In this document: piece by piece, positions 1 through 6,544 of the stretch
Layout: each line of letters opens with the position of its first letter
Position numbering within the stretch: the first letter of the stretch is position 1
Made by a program: the position numbers and the translations under genes
DNA from: UPXZ01 sp964634605
GTDB lineage: Bacteria; Bacteroidota; Bacteroidia; Bacteroidales; Paludibacteraceae
Reading direction: 5' to 3'
Assembly: GCA_964634605.1 (NCBI GenBank)
Contig: CAZWLJ010000072.1
Span: 1-8,046 of the forward strand
DNA: 8,046 nucleotides
Notes under the pieces: model-generated
The model's database searches: none
Told to the model about the DNA's origin: nothing
Seen by the model: only the letters and a program-made list of their open reading frames with translations

Positions 1-13
1 TAAAAAATAGTTT

Positions 14-394
14 ATGGCTATAAGAATTGTCGGAGTAGATTTACCCCAAAACAAAAGAGGGGAAGTTGGATTGACTTATATCTACGGAATAGGTCGCAGT
101 AGTGCAAAAAAAATTTTGGAACAAGCCGGTGTTGATATCAACATCAAGGTGAAAGATTGGACTGACGACCAAGCAGCTAAAATCCGTGAAATCATCGGAA
201 CCGGATTCAAGGTTGAAGGTGATTTGCGTTCGGAAACACAATTAAACATCAAGCGATTGATGGATATTGGTTGTTATCGTGGCATCCGTCATCGTATCGG
301 TCTTCCGTTGAGAGGTCAAAGTACCAAAAACAATGCTCGTACCCGCAAAGGGAAAAAGAAAACAGTTGCAAACAAGAAAAAAGCAACAAAGTAA
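14..394 (+). CDS. rpsM: 30S ribosomal protein S13 (uS13)
   Basis: S13 sits in the head of the small subunit, where it contacts the P-site tRNA and forms intersubunit bridges with the large subunit. The 126-residue product is full length for the family. Visible landmarks are the N-terminal MAIRIVGVDLP, the helical YGIGRSSA segment (residues 24-31), the RLMDIGCYRGIRHR helix (81-94), and the family signature GLPLRGQSTKNNARTRKG (96-113), followed by a lysine-rich tail that reaches into the decoding region. The start is the first ATG and gives the expected N-terminus. No Shine-Dalgarno sequence is visible in the 13 preceding bases, which are A/T-rich as is usual in Bacteroidota. The gene opens the visible part of an rpsM-rpsK-rpsD-rpoA-rplQ order, the bacterial alpha-operon arrangement; its promoter must lie upstream of the window. 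Identity is essentially certain. Confidence 0.98.
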   Translation: MAIRIVGVDLPQNKRGEVGLTYIYGIGRSSAKKILEQAGVDINIKVKDWTDDQAAKIREIIGTGFKVEGDLRSETQLNIKRLMDIGCYRGIRHRIGLPLRGQSTKNNARTRKGKKKTVANKKKATK

Positions 395-448
395 AAGGTA
401 GTTAACGGTTTGCGAATTTTAGAAAAGCAAAAAAATTAAAAAATAAGT

Positions 449-838
449 ATGGCAAAGAAAACAGTTGCAGCCAAGAAACGTGTCGTAAAAGTAGATGGTG
501 TAGGTCAGTTACACGTACACTCATCTTTTAACAACATCATTGTTACTCTTGCAAATTCAGAAGGTCAGGTGATTTCCTGGTCATCAGCAGGCAAGATGGG
601 TTTTCGCGGTTCAAAGAAAAACACTCCTTATGCTGCTCAGATGGCAGCTCAGGACTGCTCAAAAGTAGCATTCGAACTTGGTCTTCGTAAAGTGAAAGCT
701 TACGTAAAAGGACCCGGAAACGGACGTGAATCAGCTATTCGTACCATTCATGGTGCAGGTATTGAGGTGACAGAGATTGTTGACGTTACCCCGCTTCCAC
801 ATAACGGTTGTCGTCCTCCAAAGCGCAGAAGAGTGTAA
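449..838 (+). CDS. rpsK: 30S ribosomal protein S11 (uS11)
   Basis: S11 lies on the platform of the small subunit, next to the mRNA exit site and S18/S21. The 129-residue product has a lysine-rich N-terminus (MAKKTVAAKKR) and the core HVHSSFNNIIVTL. It also has GPGNGRESAIRTIHGAG and the C-terminal signature PHNGCRPPKRRRV (residues 117-129), in which the Asn-Gly pair is the conserved site known to form isoaspartate in other bacteria. It follows rpsM after a 54-nt A-rich gap with no terminator and is probably co-transcribed with it. The ATG at 449 gives the expected N-terminus. The platform region around S11/S18/S21 is where Bacteroidota ribosomes are known to hide their anti-Shine-Dalgarno sequence, which fits the absence of SD motifs before most genes here. 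Confidence 0.98.
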   Translation: MAKKTVAAKKRVVKVDGVGQLHVHSSFNNIIVTLANSEGQVISWSSAGKMGFRGSKKNTPYAAQMAAQDCSKVAFELGLRKVKAYVKGPGNGRESAIRTIHGAGIEVTEIVDVTPLPHNGCRPPKRRRV

Positions 839-880
839 TAGTCATTGTTTCACCCGTTTTTGATTCTTTGGTTTTGTGAT

Positions 881-927
881 ATGACTGCATTTTCAAACCT
901 CTCTGCAGTCGCGGCTGTCATTTGAAA
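881..927 (+). promoter_or_regulatory. Putative S4 (rpsD) leader: H-type pseudoknot
   Basis: Two perfect 7-bp complementarities interleave in the gap before rpsD. Stem 1 pairs GACTGCA (883-889) with TGCAGTC (904-910). Stem 2 pairs TTTCAAA (891-897), which lies in the loop of stem 1, with TTTGAAA (921-927). The order S1-S2-S1'-S2' is an H-type pseudoknot, with linkers of 1, 6 and 10 nt. S4 is a known mRNA-pseudoknot-binding autoregulator of the alpha operon in E. coli, and I recall S4 leader candidates having been proposed in Bacteroidia. Its place directly upstream of rpsD, about 58 nt before the start, suggests feedback on rpsD and possibly rpoA and rplQ. The pairing is directly visible; the ligand is inferred. 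An alternative pairing of ATGAC (881-885) with GTCAT (917-921) is also possible. Confidence 0.6.
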
Positions 928-985
928 CCCTGAGAATTAATACTGTGACACAATAAAAATTAAATAAAAAATTAAAACATAAAAA

Positions 986-1594
986 ATGGCAAGATATACT
1001 GGACCAAAAACTAAAATTGCCCGTAAGTTTGGCGAGCCCATTTTCGGACCTGACAAAGTATTGTCTAAAAAGAATTATCCTCCCGGACAACACGGAAATT
1101 CACGTCGCCGGAAAACTTCCGAATACGGAATTCAGTTGCGTGAAAAACAGAAAGCTAAATACACCTACGGTTTGCTGGAAAAACAATTCAGAAACACGTA
1201 CGAAAAAGCAAAACGTACGAAGGGTATCACCGGGGTGATTTTAATTCAATTACTGGAGTCACGTCTTGATAATGTTGTTTATCGTCTCGGATTTGCTCCC
1301 ACAAGAGCATCTGCACGTCAGCTGGTTAGTCACAGACACATTACCGTTGATGGTAAAGTAGTGAACATAGCTTCGTACACCGTACGTCCCGGACAGGTAA
1401 TAGCAGTACGCGAGAAAAATAAATCGATGGAAGTGATAATCAATTCATTAAGTGGTTTCAATCACAGTAAATATCCATGGATTGAATACTCTGATTCTAC
1501 TATGTCAGGTACATACCTTCACATCCCCGAACGTGATGATATACCTGAAAATATTAAAGAACAGTTAATCGTTGAGTTGTATTCTAAAAACTAA
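986..1594 (+). CDS. rpsD: 30S ribosomal protein S4 (uS4)
   Basis: S4 is a primary 16S rRNA binder that nucleates assembly of the 30S body. It lines the mRNA entry channel and in many bacteria represses its own operon. The 202-residue protein starts MARYTGPKTKIARKFGEP, has the conserved YPPGQHG (31-37) and a basic N-terminal domain. The S4 RNA-binding domain spans about 92-155, with SRLDNVVYRLGFAPTRASAR and the turn HRHITVDGKVVN. The N-terminal domain lacks the zinc-binding cysteines found in some S4 proteins, so this is the zinc-free form. The ATG at 986 is preceded by an A-rich stretch with no Shine-Dalgarno sequence. A 147-nt gap with a predicted pseudoknot separates it from rpsK, whereas rpoA follows after only 8 nt, so S4 and RpoA are probably regulated together. 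Confidence 0.98.
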   Translation: MARYTGPKTKIARKFGEPIFGPDKVLSKKNYPPGQHGNSRRRKTSEYGIQLREKQKAKYTYGLLEKQFRNTYEKAKRTKGITGVILIQLLESRLDNVVYRLGFAPTRASARQLVSHRHITVDGKVVNIASYTVRPGQVIAVREKNKSMEVIINSLSGFNHSKYPWIEYSDSTMSGTYLHIPERDDIPENIKEQLIVELYSKN

Positions 1595-1602
1595 TTGAAG
1601 CC

Positions 1603-2595
1603 ATGGCAATATTAGCATTTCAAAAACCCGAGAAGGTAATCATGTTGGAAGCTGACGATTTTCAAGGTAAATTTGAATTTCGTCCGTTAGAACCAGGTTA
1701 TGGTATTACTATTGGTAATGCTTTGCGCCGTATTCTACTTTCGTCGCTCGAAGGCTTCGCTATTAATCTTATTCATATTGAAGGTGTAGATCACGAATTT
1801 GCTTCTATACCGGGAGTACTGGACGATGTAACCAACATTATTCTGAATTTGAAACAAATACGTTTCAAACAAATAGTTGAAGAAGTCGAAAACGAAAAAG
1901 TTACCATTACCGTAAAGGGTACTACTACTTTCAAAGCAGGTGATCTGGGTAAATACCTTACAGGCTTTGAAGTGTTAAATCCTGAACTGGTTATTTGTAC
2001 CATGGATTCAAAAGCCAGCTTCAATATCGACATCACGATAAACAAAGGTCGCGGATACGTACCTGCTGACGAAGTAAAACTCGCAACTGCCGAAATAGGT
2101 GTCATACCGATTGATGCAATCTACACACCGATACGCAATGTGAAATACACCGTTGAAAATTATCGTGTAGAACAGATTACGGACTACGAGAAACTGGTTA
2201 TTGAGATAACAACCGACGGTTCAATACATCCAAAAGAAGCGTTGAAAGAAGCAGCAAAAATTCTGATTCATCACTTCATGCTATTTTCCGACGAGAAGAT
2301 TTCACTCGAAGTACCCGAAGGAGATGGTGTGGAAGAATTCGACGAAGAAATATTGCATATGCGTCAGTTACTGAAAACCAAACTGACCGATCTGGAACTT
2401 TCCGTGCGCGCACTTAACTGCCTTAAAGCAGCTGACGTAACTACACTGGGAGAACTGGTAAGCAATCATCGCCACGATTTGCTGAAATTCCGTAATTTCG
2501 GTAAAAAATCGCTGACAGAATTGGAAGAAAAACTTGAAAGCTTGAATCTGAACTTCGGTATGGATGTAAGCAAATATAAATTAGATAAAGAGTAA
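1603..2595 (+). CDS. rpoA: DNA-directed RNA polymerase subunit alpha
   Basis: The alpha subunit dimerises to scaffold the beta and beta' subunits of RNA polymerase, and its C-terminal domain contacts promoter DNA and activators. The 330-residue length is typical. The N-terminal domain (about 1-230) shows FRPLEPGYGITIGNALRR (residues 26-43), the alpha dimerisation and assembly signature, and LLSSLEG just after it. An acidic linker (about 240-250) leads to the C-terminal domain (about 255-320) with ELSVRALNCLKAADV and LLKFRNFGKKSL. By alignment from memory, Arg269 and Asn272 match the DNA-contacting Arg265 and Asn268 of E. coli, so UP-element contact should be possible. The ATG at 1603 gives MAILAFQKPEKV, the usual Bacteroidales N-terminus. 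It lies 8 nt after rpsD and 8 nt before rplQ, a tight operon arrangement. Confidence 0.98.
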   Translation: MAILAFQKPEKVIMLEADDFQGKFEFRPLEPGYGITIGNALRRILLSSLEGFAINLIHIEGVDHEFASIPGVLDDVTNIILNLKQIRFKQIVEEVENEKVTITVKGTTTFKAGDLGKYLTGFEVLNPELVICTMDSKASFNIDITINKGRGYVPADEVKLATAEIGVIPIDAIYTPIRNVKYTVENYRVEQITDYEKLVIEITTDGSIHPKEALKEAAKILIHHFMLFSDEKISLEVPEGDGVEEFDEEILHMRQLLKTKLTDLELSVRALNCLKAADVTTLGELVSNHRHDLLKFRNFGKKSLTELEEKLESLNLNFGMDVSKYKLDKE

Positions 2596-2603
2596 GAATT
2601 AAT

Positions 2604-3149
2604 ATGAGACATAATAAGAAATTCAATCATTTAGGACGTACTTCATCTCACAGGCAGGCGTTATTGTCCAATATGGCTATTTCACTGATTCGCCACAAAA
2701 GAATTGCTACTACTCTGGCTAAAGCAAAAGCACTGCGCGTATACGTGGAGCCACTGCTTACCAAAGCTAAAGAAGATACAACTCACTCGCGTCGTACAGT
2801 ATTCAGCTATCTGCAAAACAAGGAAGCCGTAACAGAACTTTTTCGCGATGTAGCTGTGAAAATTGCTGACCGTCCGGGCGGATATACACGTATTCTTCGC
2901 ACCGGTTTTCGTCAGGGTGACAACGCTGAAATGTGTATCATCGAGCTTGTGGACTACAACGAAAACATGCTGAAAGATAAAGCTTCCAAGAAAGCAACCC
3001 GTACGCGTCGTTCTTCGAAAAAAGCTACTGATGCCGCCGAAGTAAAAACTGAAGCGCCAAAAGAAAAAGCACCGAAAGCTGAAGCGAAAAAGGAAGAACC
3101 TAAAGCAGAGGTTAAAGCTGAAGAATCAGAAGCAGAAACTGCAGAGTAA
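2604..3149 (+). CDS. rplQ: 50S ribosomal protein L17 (bL17) with long charged C-terminal tail
   Basis: L17 is a large-subunit protein near the peptide exit tunnel. The conserved core occupies residues 1 to about 120: MRHNKKFNHLGRTSSHRQAL, NMAISLIRHKRIATTLAKAKALR and PGGYTRILRTGFRQGDNAEMCIIELV. Residues 124-141 are strongly basic (KDKASKKATRTRRSSKK), and 142-181 are a low-complexity Ala/Glu/Lys tail. Many bacterial L17 proteins stop near 120-130 residues, so this form carries about 55 extra residues. Extended L17 is common in Bacteroidota, and the tail is probably disordered. The start follows rpoA by 8 nt without a Shine-Dalgarno sequence. The gene ends the ribosomal operon; a hairpin terminator lies 26 nt past the stop codon. 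Confidence 0.96.
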   Translation: MRHNKKFNHLGRTSSHRQALLSNMAISLIRHKRIATTLAKAKALRVYVEPLLTKAKEDTTHSRRTVFSYLQNKEAVTELFRDVAVKIADRPGGYTRILRTGFRQGDNAEMCIIELVDYNENMLKDKASKKATRTRRSSKKATDAAEVKTEAPKEKAPKAEAKKEEPKAEVKAEESEAETAE

Positions 3150-3164
3150 AGTTTGATCAAACTT
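3149..3164. repeat. 16-bp perfect palindrome at the rplQ stop codon
   Basis: AAGTTTGATCAAACTT is a perfect palindrome that begins at the last base of the rplQ stop codon. In RNA it would fold as a 6-bp AT-rich stem with a GATC loop. It might serve as a small 3'-end hairpin ahead of the main terminator or as a dimeric protein site. Nothing in the sequence decides between these. Confidence 0.4.
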
Positions 3165-3174
3165 ACATAGGACC

Positions 3175-3210
3175 GGAAAAAGAACAAATCATCAGAATTG
3201 TTCTTTTTTC
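3175..3210 (+). terminator. Rho-independent terminator of the rplQ operon
   Basis: A-rich arm 3177-3187 (AAAAAGAACAA) pairs perfectly with 3198-3208 (TTGTTCTTTTT) around a 10-nt loop. The stem can extend to 13 pairs using a G-T wobble and a G-C pair (3175/3210). The 3' arm itself supplies the U-tract. The stem is AT-rich but well placed just after the last ribosomal gene. On the minus strand it would also read as a hairpin followed by T-poor sequence, so it acts mainly forwards. Confidence 0.75.
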
Positions 3211-3347
3211 ATTTTAAATACACTTATTTCTCAAAGTGCACAAATTGTGCCTGAGCAGAATTTCGATTATTAAATGACTGCCGGCTATTCCGGAACGTAA
3301 AAATAAACGTCTGAATTTTCCAATACCTCCCATGAATTCTCACAACG

Positions 3348-3379
3348 TTTGCAAATTTGAAGCAAATTACTTACTTTTG
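3348..3379 (+). promoter_or_regulatory. Bacteroidota-type promoter for pyrH
   Basis: TTTG at 3348-3351 is followed 20 nt later by TACTTTTG at 3372-3379, an exact match to the TAnnTTTG -7 element of the Bacteroidota housekeeping sigma factor. Transcription should start near 3385, leaving a short leader of about 20 nt before the pyrH ATG at 3407. The promoter lies downstream of the more upstream in-frame ATG at 3332, which helps decide the pyrH start. Confidence 0.75.
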
Positions 3380-3406
3380 TTCTTCAAATCATATAGCAGA
3401 CTATCA

Positions 3407-4117
3407 ATGATTAAGTACAATAGAATTCTGTTGAAGTTAAGTGGCGAATCACTTGCAGGAGCATCCAGGCAGGGTATTGATACCGTAAGACTGGAAGAGT
3501 ATGCCGGGCAGATCAGTGAAGTGGCAGCAATGGGTGTTCAGGTAGCCATCGTGATTGGTGGCGGAAATATTTTCCGGGGATTAAGCGGTTCCAGAAAGGG
3601 TTTCGACCGGGTTCAGGGCGACCAGATGGGGATGCTGGCTACTGTCATTAACAGCCTGGCGCTCAATTCCGCCCTGCAGGCATACGGGACCAGATCGAGG
3701 GTGCTTACTTCCATTCGTATGGAACCAATCGGAGAATATTTCAGTAAAAGATATGCCATGGAATGTCTTGATAAAGGAGAAGTGGTACTGATTGCTGGTG
3801 GAACGAGCAATCCTTATTTCACAACTGATACAGCATCAGCATTACGAGCCATTGAGATTGAAGCAGATGTAATGTTGAAAGGAACACGCGTGGATGGTGT
3901 TTATACTGCCGACCCTGAAAAAGATAAATCAGCTGTGAAGTTTGATGAAATCACTTATGATGAAGTATACAACCGAAATCTGAAAGTGATGGACCTGACT
4001 GCTTCAACCATGTGTAAAGAAAACGATATGCCGATATACGTGTTTGATATGGATACCGTCGGAAATCTGAAAAAAGTCATAACAGGCGAAAATATCGGAA
4101 CATTGGTACGCAATTAA
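3407..4117 (+). CDS. pyrH: UMP kinase (uridylate kinase)
   Basis: This enzyme phosphorylates UMP to UDP with ATP in the cytoplasm, the step that feeds UTP and CTP synthesis. It belongs to the amino-acid kinase fold and is normally a hexamer. With the start at 3407 the protein has 236 residues, the usual length. It begins MIKYNRILLKLSGESLAG with the ATP-binding KLSGES. GGGNIFRG (51-58) follows, then GDQMGMLATVINSLAL (71-86) at the UMP/subunit interface, NPYFTTDTAS (135-144), and DVMLKGTRVDGVYTADP (154-170) of the nucleotide site. An in-frame ATG at 3332 would add 25 unconserved residues but lies upstream of the predicted promoter, so I reject it. Residue 134 is Ser (GGTSNP) where most family members have Gly. 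It has its own promoter; frr follows after 84 nt with no terminator between. Confidence 0.96.
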   Translation: MIKYNRILLKLSGESLAGASRQGIDTVRLEEYAGQISEVAAMGVQVAIVIGGGNIFRGLSGSRKGFDRVQGDQMGMLATVINSLALNSALQAYGTRSRVLTSIRMEPIGEYFSKRYAMECLDKGEVVLIAGGTSNPYFTTDTASALRAIEIEADVMLKGTRVDGVYTADPEKDKSAVKFDEITYDEVYNRNLKVMDLTASTMCKENDMPIYVFDMDTVGNLKKVITGENIGTLVRN

Positions 4118-4201
4118 GTGATTCGATAGCAAATCAGATGCAATAAGGATTTAACTCCTCAAAAACAATAATCGTAAATTGTAAATTTAAAATAAATAGT
4201 T

Positions 4202-4762
4202 ATGCTGGACACAAAAGTAATACTGCAGGAAGCAGAAGAATACATGAAGGCTGCGATTGAGTATCTCGACGAAGCGCTTGCCCATATTCGTGCAGGAAAA
4301 GCCAATACTCGCATTCTGGATGGAATACGCGTGGACTATTACGGTTCGATGGTTCCGATAAGCAACGTAGCGACAGTTACTACTCCCGATGCGAAAACAA
4401 TAGCTATTCAACCCTGGGAAAAAGGGATGATTCATACTCTTGAGAAAGCAATTATGAACTCGGATGTAGGAATCACACCGATAAATAACGGCGAAGTCAT
4501 CCGGCTTGGCATCCCTCCTCTTACTGAAGACCGGCGCAAGCAACTGGTGAAACAATCACGAGCGGATGGAGAAGAAGCAAAAATCAGTATCAGAAACGCA
4601 CGCCGGGAGGCAATAGAGCATTTTAAAAAAATGGTAAAAGATGGGCTCCCGGAAGATGTTGAGAAAGACTCTGAAGCCGACGTTCAGAAAATTCATGATA
4701 AATACATCAGAAAAGTGGACGAATTGCTCGTGGAGAAAGAAAAAGAGATAATGACAGTGTAA
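4202..4762 (+). CDS. frr: Ribosome recycling factor
   Basis: RRF acts with EF-G to split post-termination ribosomes so that subunits can be reused. The 186-residue product matches the usual length of about 185. Domain I is a three-helix bundle made of the N-terminal helix (1-29) and two long C-terminal helices (about 105-186). Domain II, the small beta domain, lies between (about 30-104). Signatures are IRAGKANTRILDGIRVDYYG (29-48), PISNVATV (52-59), IGTPLNNDG-like ITPINNGEVIRLGIPPLTEDRR (starting at 91) and the basic SIRNARREAIEHFKK helix (129-143), whose arginines bind 23S rRNA in characterised homologues. The start at 4202 is preceded by AT-rich sequence and no Shine-Dalgarno. The pyrH-frr pairing is widely conserved and they are probably co-transcribed. 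A strong terminator follows. Confidence 0.97.
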   Translation: MLDTKVILQEAEEYMKAAIEYLDEALAHIRAGKANTRILDGIRVDYYGSMVPISNVATVTTPDAKTIAIQPWEKGMIHTLEKAIMNSDVGITPINNGEVIRLGIPPLTEDRRKQLVKQSRADGEEAKISIRNARREAIEHFKKMVKDGLPEDVEKDSEADVQKIHDKYIRKVDELLVEKEKEIMTV

Positions 4763-4811
4763 CTAAGAGGTGAATGTCGGGCAGTGAGCATACTGTAAGC
4801 TGCAAATATCT

Positions 4812-4855
4812 GATAAAAAACAGCGGTTATTTTCAAATAATCGCTTTTATTTATC
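4812..4855. terminator. Rho-independent terminator after frr
   Basis: Arms AGCGGTTATT (4822-4831) and AATAATCGCT (4836-4845) pair over 10 bp with one G-U, around a TTCA tetraloop. The 3' arm runs into TTTTATTTATC. The flanking A-tract (4812-4821) can pair partly with the T-tract (4846-4855), lengthening the stem, so the structure could work on either strand. It separates the pyrH-frr unit from rsgA. Confidence 0.85.
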
Positions 4856-4927
4856 ATGTTATTCCTGCATAATCCTGCTTGCCGGAACTGCTTTGTTATC
4901 TTGCTCTGAATTATGTTAATCATGCTG

Positions 4928-4960
4928 TTGTCCGTTTTCTGAAACTTTTTTTTATCTTTT
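4928..4960 (+). promoter_or_regulatory. Weak candidate promoter for rsgA
   Basis: TATCTTTT (4953-4960) differs from TAnnTTTG by its last base, and TTG (4928-4930) lies 22 nt upstream. Transcription would start only a few bases before the rsgA ATG at 4971, giving a nearly leaderless mRNA. The frr terminator upstream argues that rsgA needs its own promoter, but no better match to the consensus is visible in the gap. Confidence 0.25.
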
Positions 4961-4970
4961 TTCCAAATAA

Positions 4971-5894
4971 ATGCAGGGACTTGTAGTAAGAAATACCGGT
5001 AGCTGGTACACAGTGAAAACCGATGATGGCAATCTGATTGATTGTAAAATCAGAGGCAATCTGAGAGTACGGGATATACGCAGCACCAATCCGATAGCAG
5101 TAGGCGACAGAGTGGAGCTCTCTGTCGTAACCGACGGCTCGGGCATGATTCAGGATGTATGCGACCGCAAAAACTACATTATCCGGCGGTCGTCCAACCT
5201 GTCAAAATACTCACAGATTCTTGCCGCAAATCTTGATCTGGTGGCGTTAGTAGTCACTGTTAATTACCCCGAGACCTCTTCGGTTTTTATTGACCGTTTT
5301 CTGGCAACTGCCGAAGCGTATCGTGTTCCGGCTTGTCTGATAATAAATAAAACAGACAGGTACGATACATCAGAAATCGAATATGCCGTAAACCTGAAAA
5401 AACTCTATGAAATTATCGGATATCCGGTTTTTCTTGTGTCGGCAATGCATTCCGAATCACTGACAGAACTCCACCAATATTTTACAAATAAAATTACGCT
5501 CATCTCCGGAAATTCGGGAGTTGGGAAATCATCCATTATCAATCAATTGATTCCGCATACAGTAATCCGGATTGGTGAAATCTCCGAATACCACAACAAG
5601 GGAATGCATACCACCACTTTCTCGGAAATGTTCGAATTACCCGGCGGAGGCGGAATAATTGACACTCCCGGAATCAAGGGATTTGGTACCATTGACATAC
5701 AGGAAGCCGAGGCAGGTCATTTCTTCAGGGAAATCTTTGAATTTTCAAAAAAATGCAGGTTTAATAACTGTACGCATACTCATGAACCCGATTGCGCCGT
5801 GCTTGAAGCTCTCCGGAATCATTATATAAGTCAGTCCAGATATCAAAGCTATCTCAGTATTCTGGACGACAGCAAAAATGAAAAATACCGTTAG
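4971..5894 (+). CDS. rsgA: Ribosome small subunit-dependent GTPase RsgA (YjeQ)
   Basis: RsgA binds the immature 30S subunit and uses GTP hydrolysis to check and complete late assembly near the decoding centre. The 307-residue protein shows all three expected parts. An N-terminal OB-fold (about 1-70) opens MQGLVVRNTGSWYTVK. The GTPase domain is circularly permuted: NKTD (G4, 126-129) and SAM (G5, 157-159) come before the P-loop GNSGVGKSS (G1, 180-188). HTTTF (G2, 213-217) and DTPGIKGFG (G3, 231-239) follow. The C-terminal zinc finger uses Cys262, Cys267, His269 and Cys275. The start at 4971 gives the standard N-terminus. It stands alone between the frr terminator and the Lrp-family gene, so it is probably a single-gene unit, consistent in function with the ribosome genes around it. 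Confidence 0.97.
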   Translation: MQGLVVRNTGSWYTVKTDDGNLIDCKIRGNLRVRDIRSTNPIAVGDRVELSVVTDGSGMIQDVCDRKNYIIRRSSNLSKYSQILAANLDLVALVVTVNYPETSSVFIDRFLATAEAYRVPACLIINKTDRYDTSEIEYAVNLKKLYEIIGYPVFLVSAMHSESLTELHQYFTNKITLISGNSGVGKSSIINQLIPHTVIRIGEISEYHNKGMHTTTFSEMFELPGGGGIIDTPGIKGFGTIDIQEAEAGHFFREIFEFSKKCRFNNCTHTHEPDCAVLEALRNHYISQSRYQSYLSILDDSKNEKYR

Positions 5895-5937
5895 AAAATA
5901 AGTTTTTTTTAGAAATATGTAATAATTGAAAATATTA

Positions 5938-5969
5938 TTAGGAATAATGAAATAAAATAAATAATTTTG
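5938..5969 (+). promoter_or_regulatory. Bacteroidota-type promoter for the Lrp/AsnC gene
   Basis: TAATTTTG at 5962-5969 is an exact TAnnTTTG match. TTAG at 5938-5941, one base off TTTG, lies exactly 20 nt upstream. Transcription should start near 5976, giving a leader of about 45 nt to the ATG at 6021. The rest of the 126-nt gap after rsgA is A/T-rich and shows no GC-containing terminator hairpin, so some read-through from rsgA is possible. Confidence 0.55.
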
Positions 5970-6020
5970 TACGTATAATTATTTTATTTGAAATTAACCT
6001 TAAAAAAACTTAAACCAAAA

Positions 6021-6521
6021 ATGGGGCATCATCAAATTGACCGGTTGGATAAGAAAATATTACAACTCATCTCGAAGGACGCTCGTATTCCTTTTCTCGA
6101 AGTAGCGCGTGAATGTAACGTTTCGGGAGCTGCCATTCATCAGCGGATTCAGAAACTTCGTAACCTTGGCATTATCAAAGGTTCGGAATTCGTAGTAGAT
6201 ACGTATAAGATTGGTTATCAGACCTGTGCGTATATAGGTATTGTTCTTTCGAACATAAATAAATTTCAACCGGTGGTAGCCGAACTCAAAAAGGTACCTG
6301 AAATAGTAGAATGCCATTACGCTACGGGTAAATATTCCATGTTTATCAAGATATATGCGAAGGATAACCGGCATTTGTTGCAAATTATCCTCGAGAACAT
6401 TACAACGATAGATGGAGTACAGCATACTGAAACTTTTCAGTTGTCGCTTGATGAGATTTTTAACAGACAGCTTTCTGTATTCGATACCGATGATGACGAC
6501 GATACTGAAATAGAAGAATGA
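6021..6521 (+). CDS. Lrp/AsnC-family transcriptional regulator
   Basis: Proteins of this family are small DNA-binding regulators, often octameric, that respond to amino acids or related effectors; the target and ligand here are unknown. The 166-residue product has an N-terminal winged helix-turn-helix (about 5-65; DRLDKKILQLISKDARIPF, then VARECNVSGAAIHQRIQKL, then GIIKGSEF). A RAM/ligand-binding domain follows (about 69-150; CAYIGIVL, VVECHYATGKYSMFIKIYA). The tail 155-166 is strongly acidic (DTDDDDDTEIEE). I start at ATG 6021, giving MGHHQIDRLD as in Bacteroidales relatives known to me; the in-frame TTG at 5988 would add 11 lysine-rich residues without support. In the RAM core, GKYS replaces the more usual GxYD, which may alter ligand sensing. 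It has its own promoter and a strong shared terminator with the converging rlpA-like gene. Confidence 0.93.
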   Translation: MGHHQIDRLDKKILQLISKDARIPFLEVARECNVSGAAIHQRIQKLRNLGIIKGSEFVVDTYKIGYQTCAYIGIVLSNINKFQPVVAELKKVPEIVECHYATGKYSMFIKIYAKDNRHLLQIILENITTIDGVQHTETFQLSLDEIFNRQLSVFDTDDDDDTEIEE

Positions 6522-6544
6522 TTTTGAGATGGAAATATGATATA

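Noticed and set aside
1791..2105. 104-codon open frame on the minus strand inside rpoA
   Set aside because: It is a shadow of the rpoA coding sequence with no promoter and no family features.
3332..3406. Upstream ATG that would extend UMP kinase by 25 residues
   Set aside because: The added residues are unlike the family N-terminus, and the region contains a consensus promoter (3348-3379), so it is not part of the main transcript.
4187..4555. 122-codon open frame on the minus strand opposite frr
   Set aside because: It is antisense to a certain gene, shows no recognisable domain, and its composition is what reverse reading of frr gives.
5988..6020. TTG start adding 11 residues to the Lrp/AsnC protein
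   Set aside because: The lysine-rich extension is low complexity, and the ATG at 6021 gives the family N-terminus MGHHQIDRLDKKIL.
6060..6425. 121-codon open frame on the minus strand inside the Lrp gene
   Set aside because: It is a shadow frame with no start signals; the + strand protein is a clear family member.
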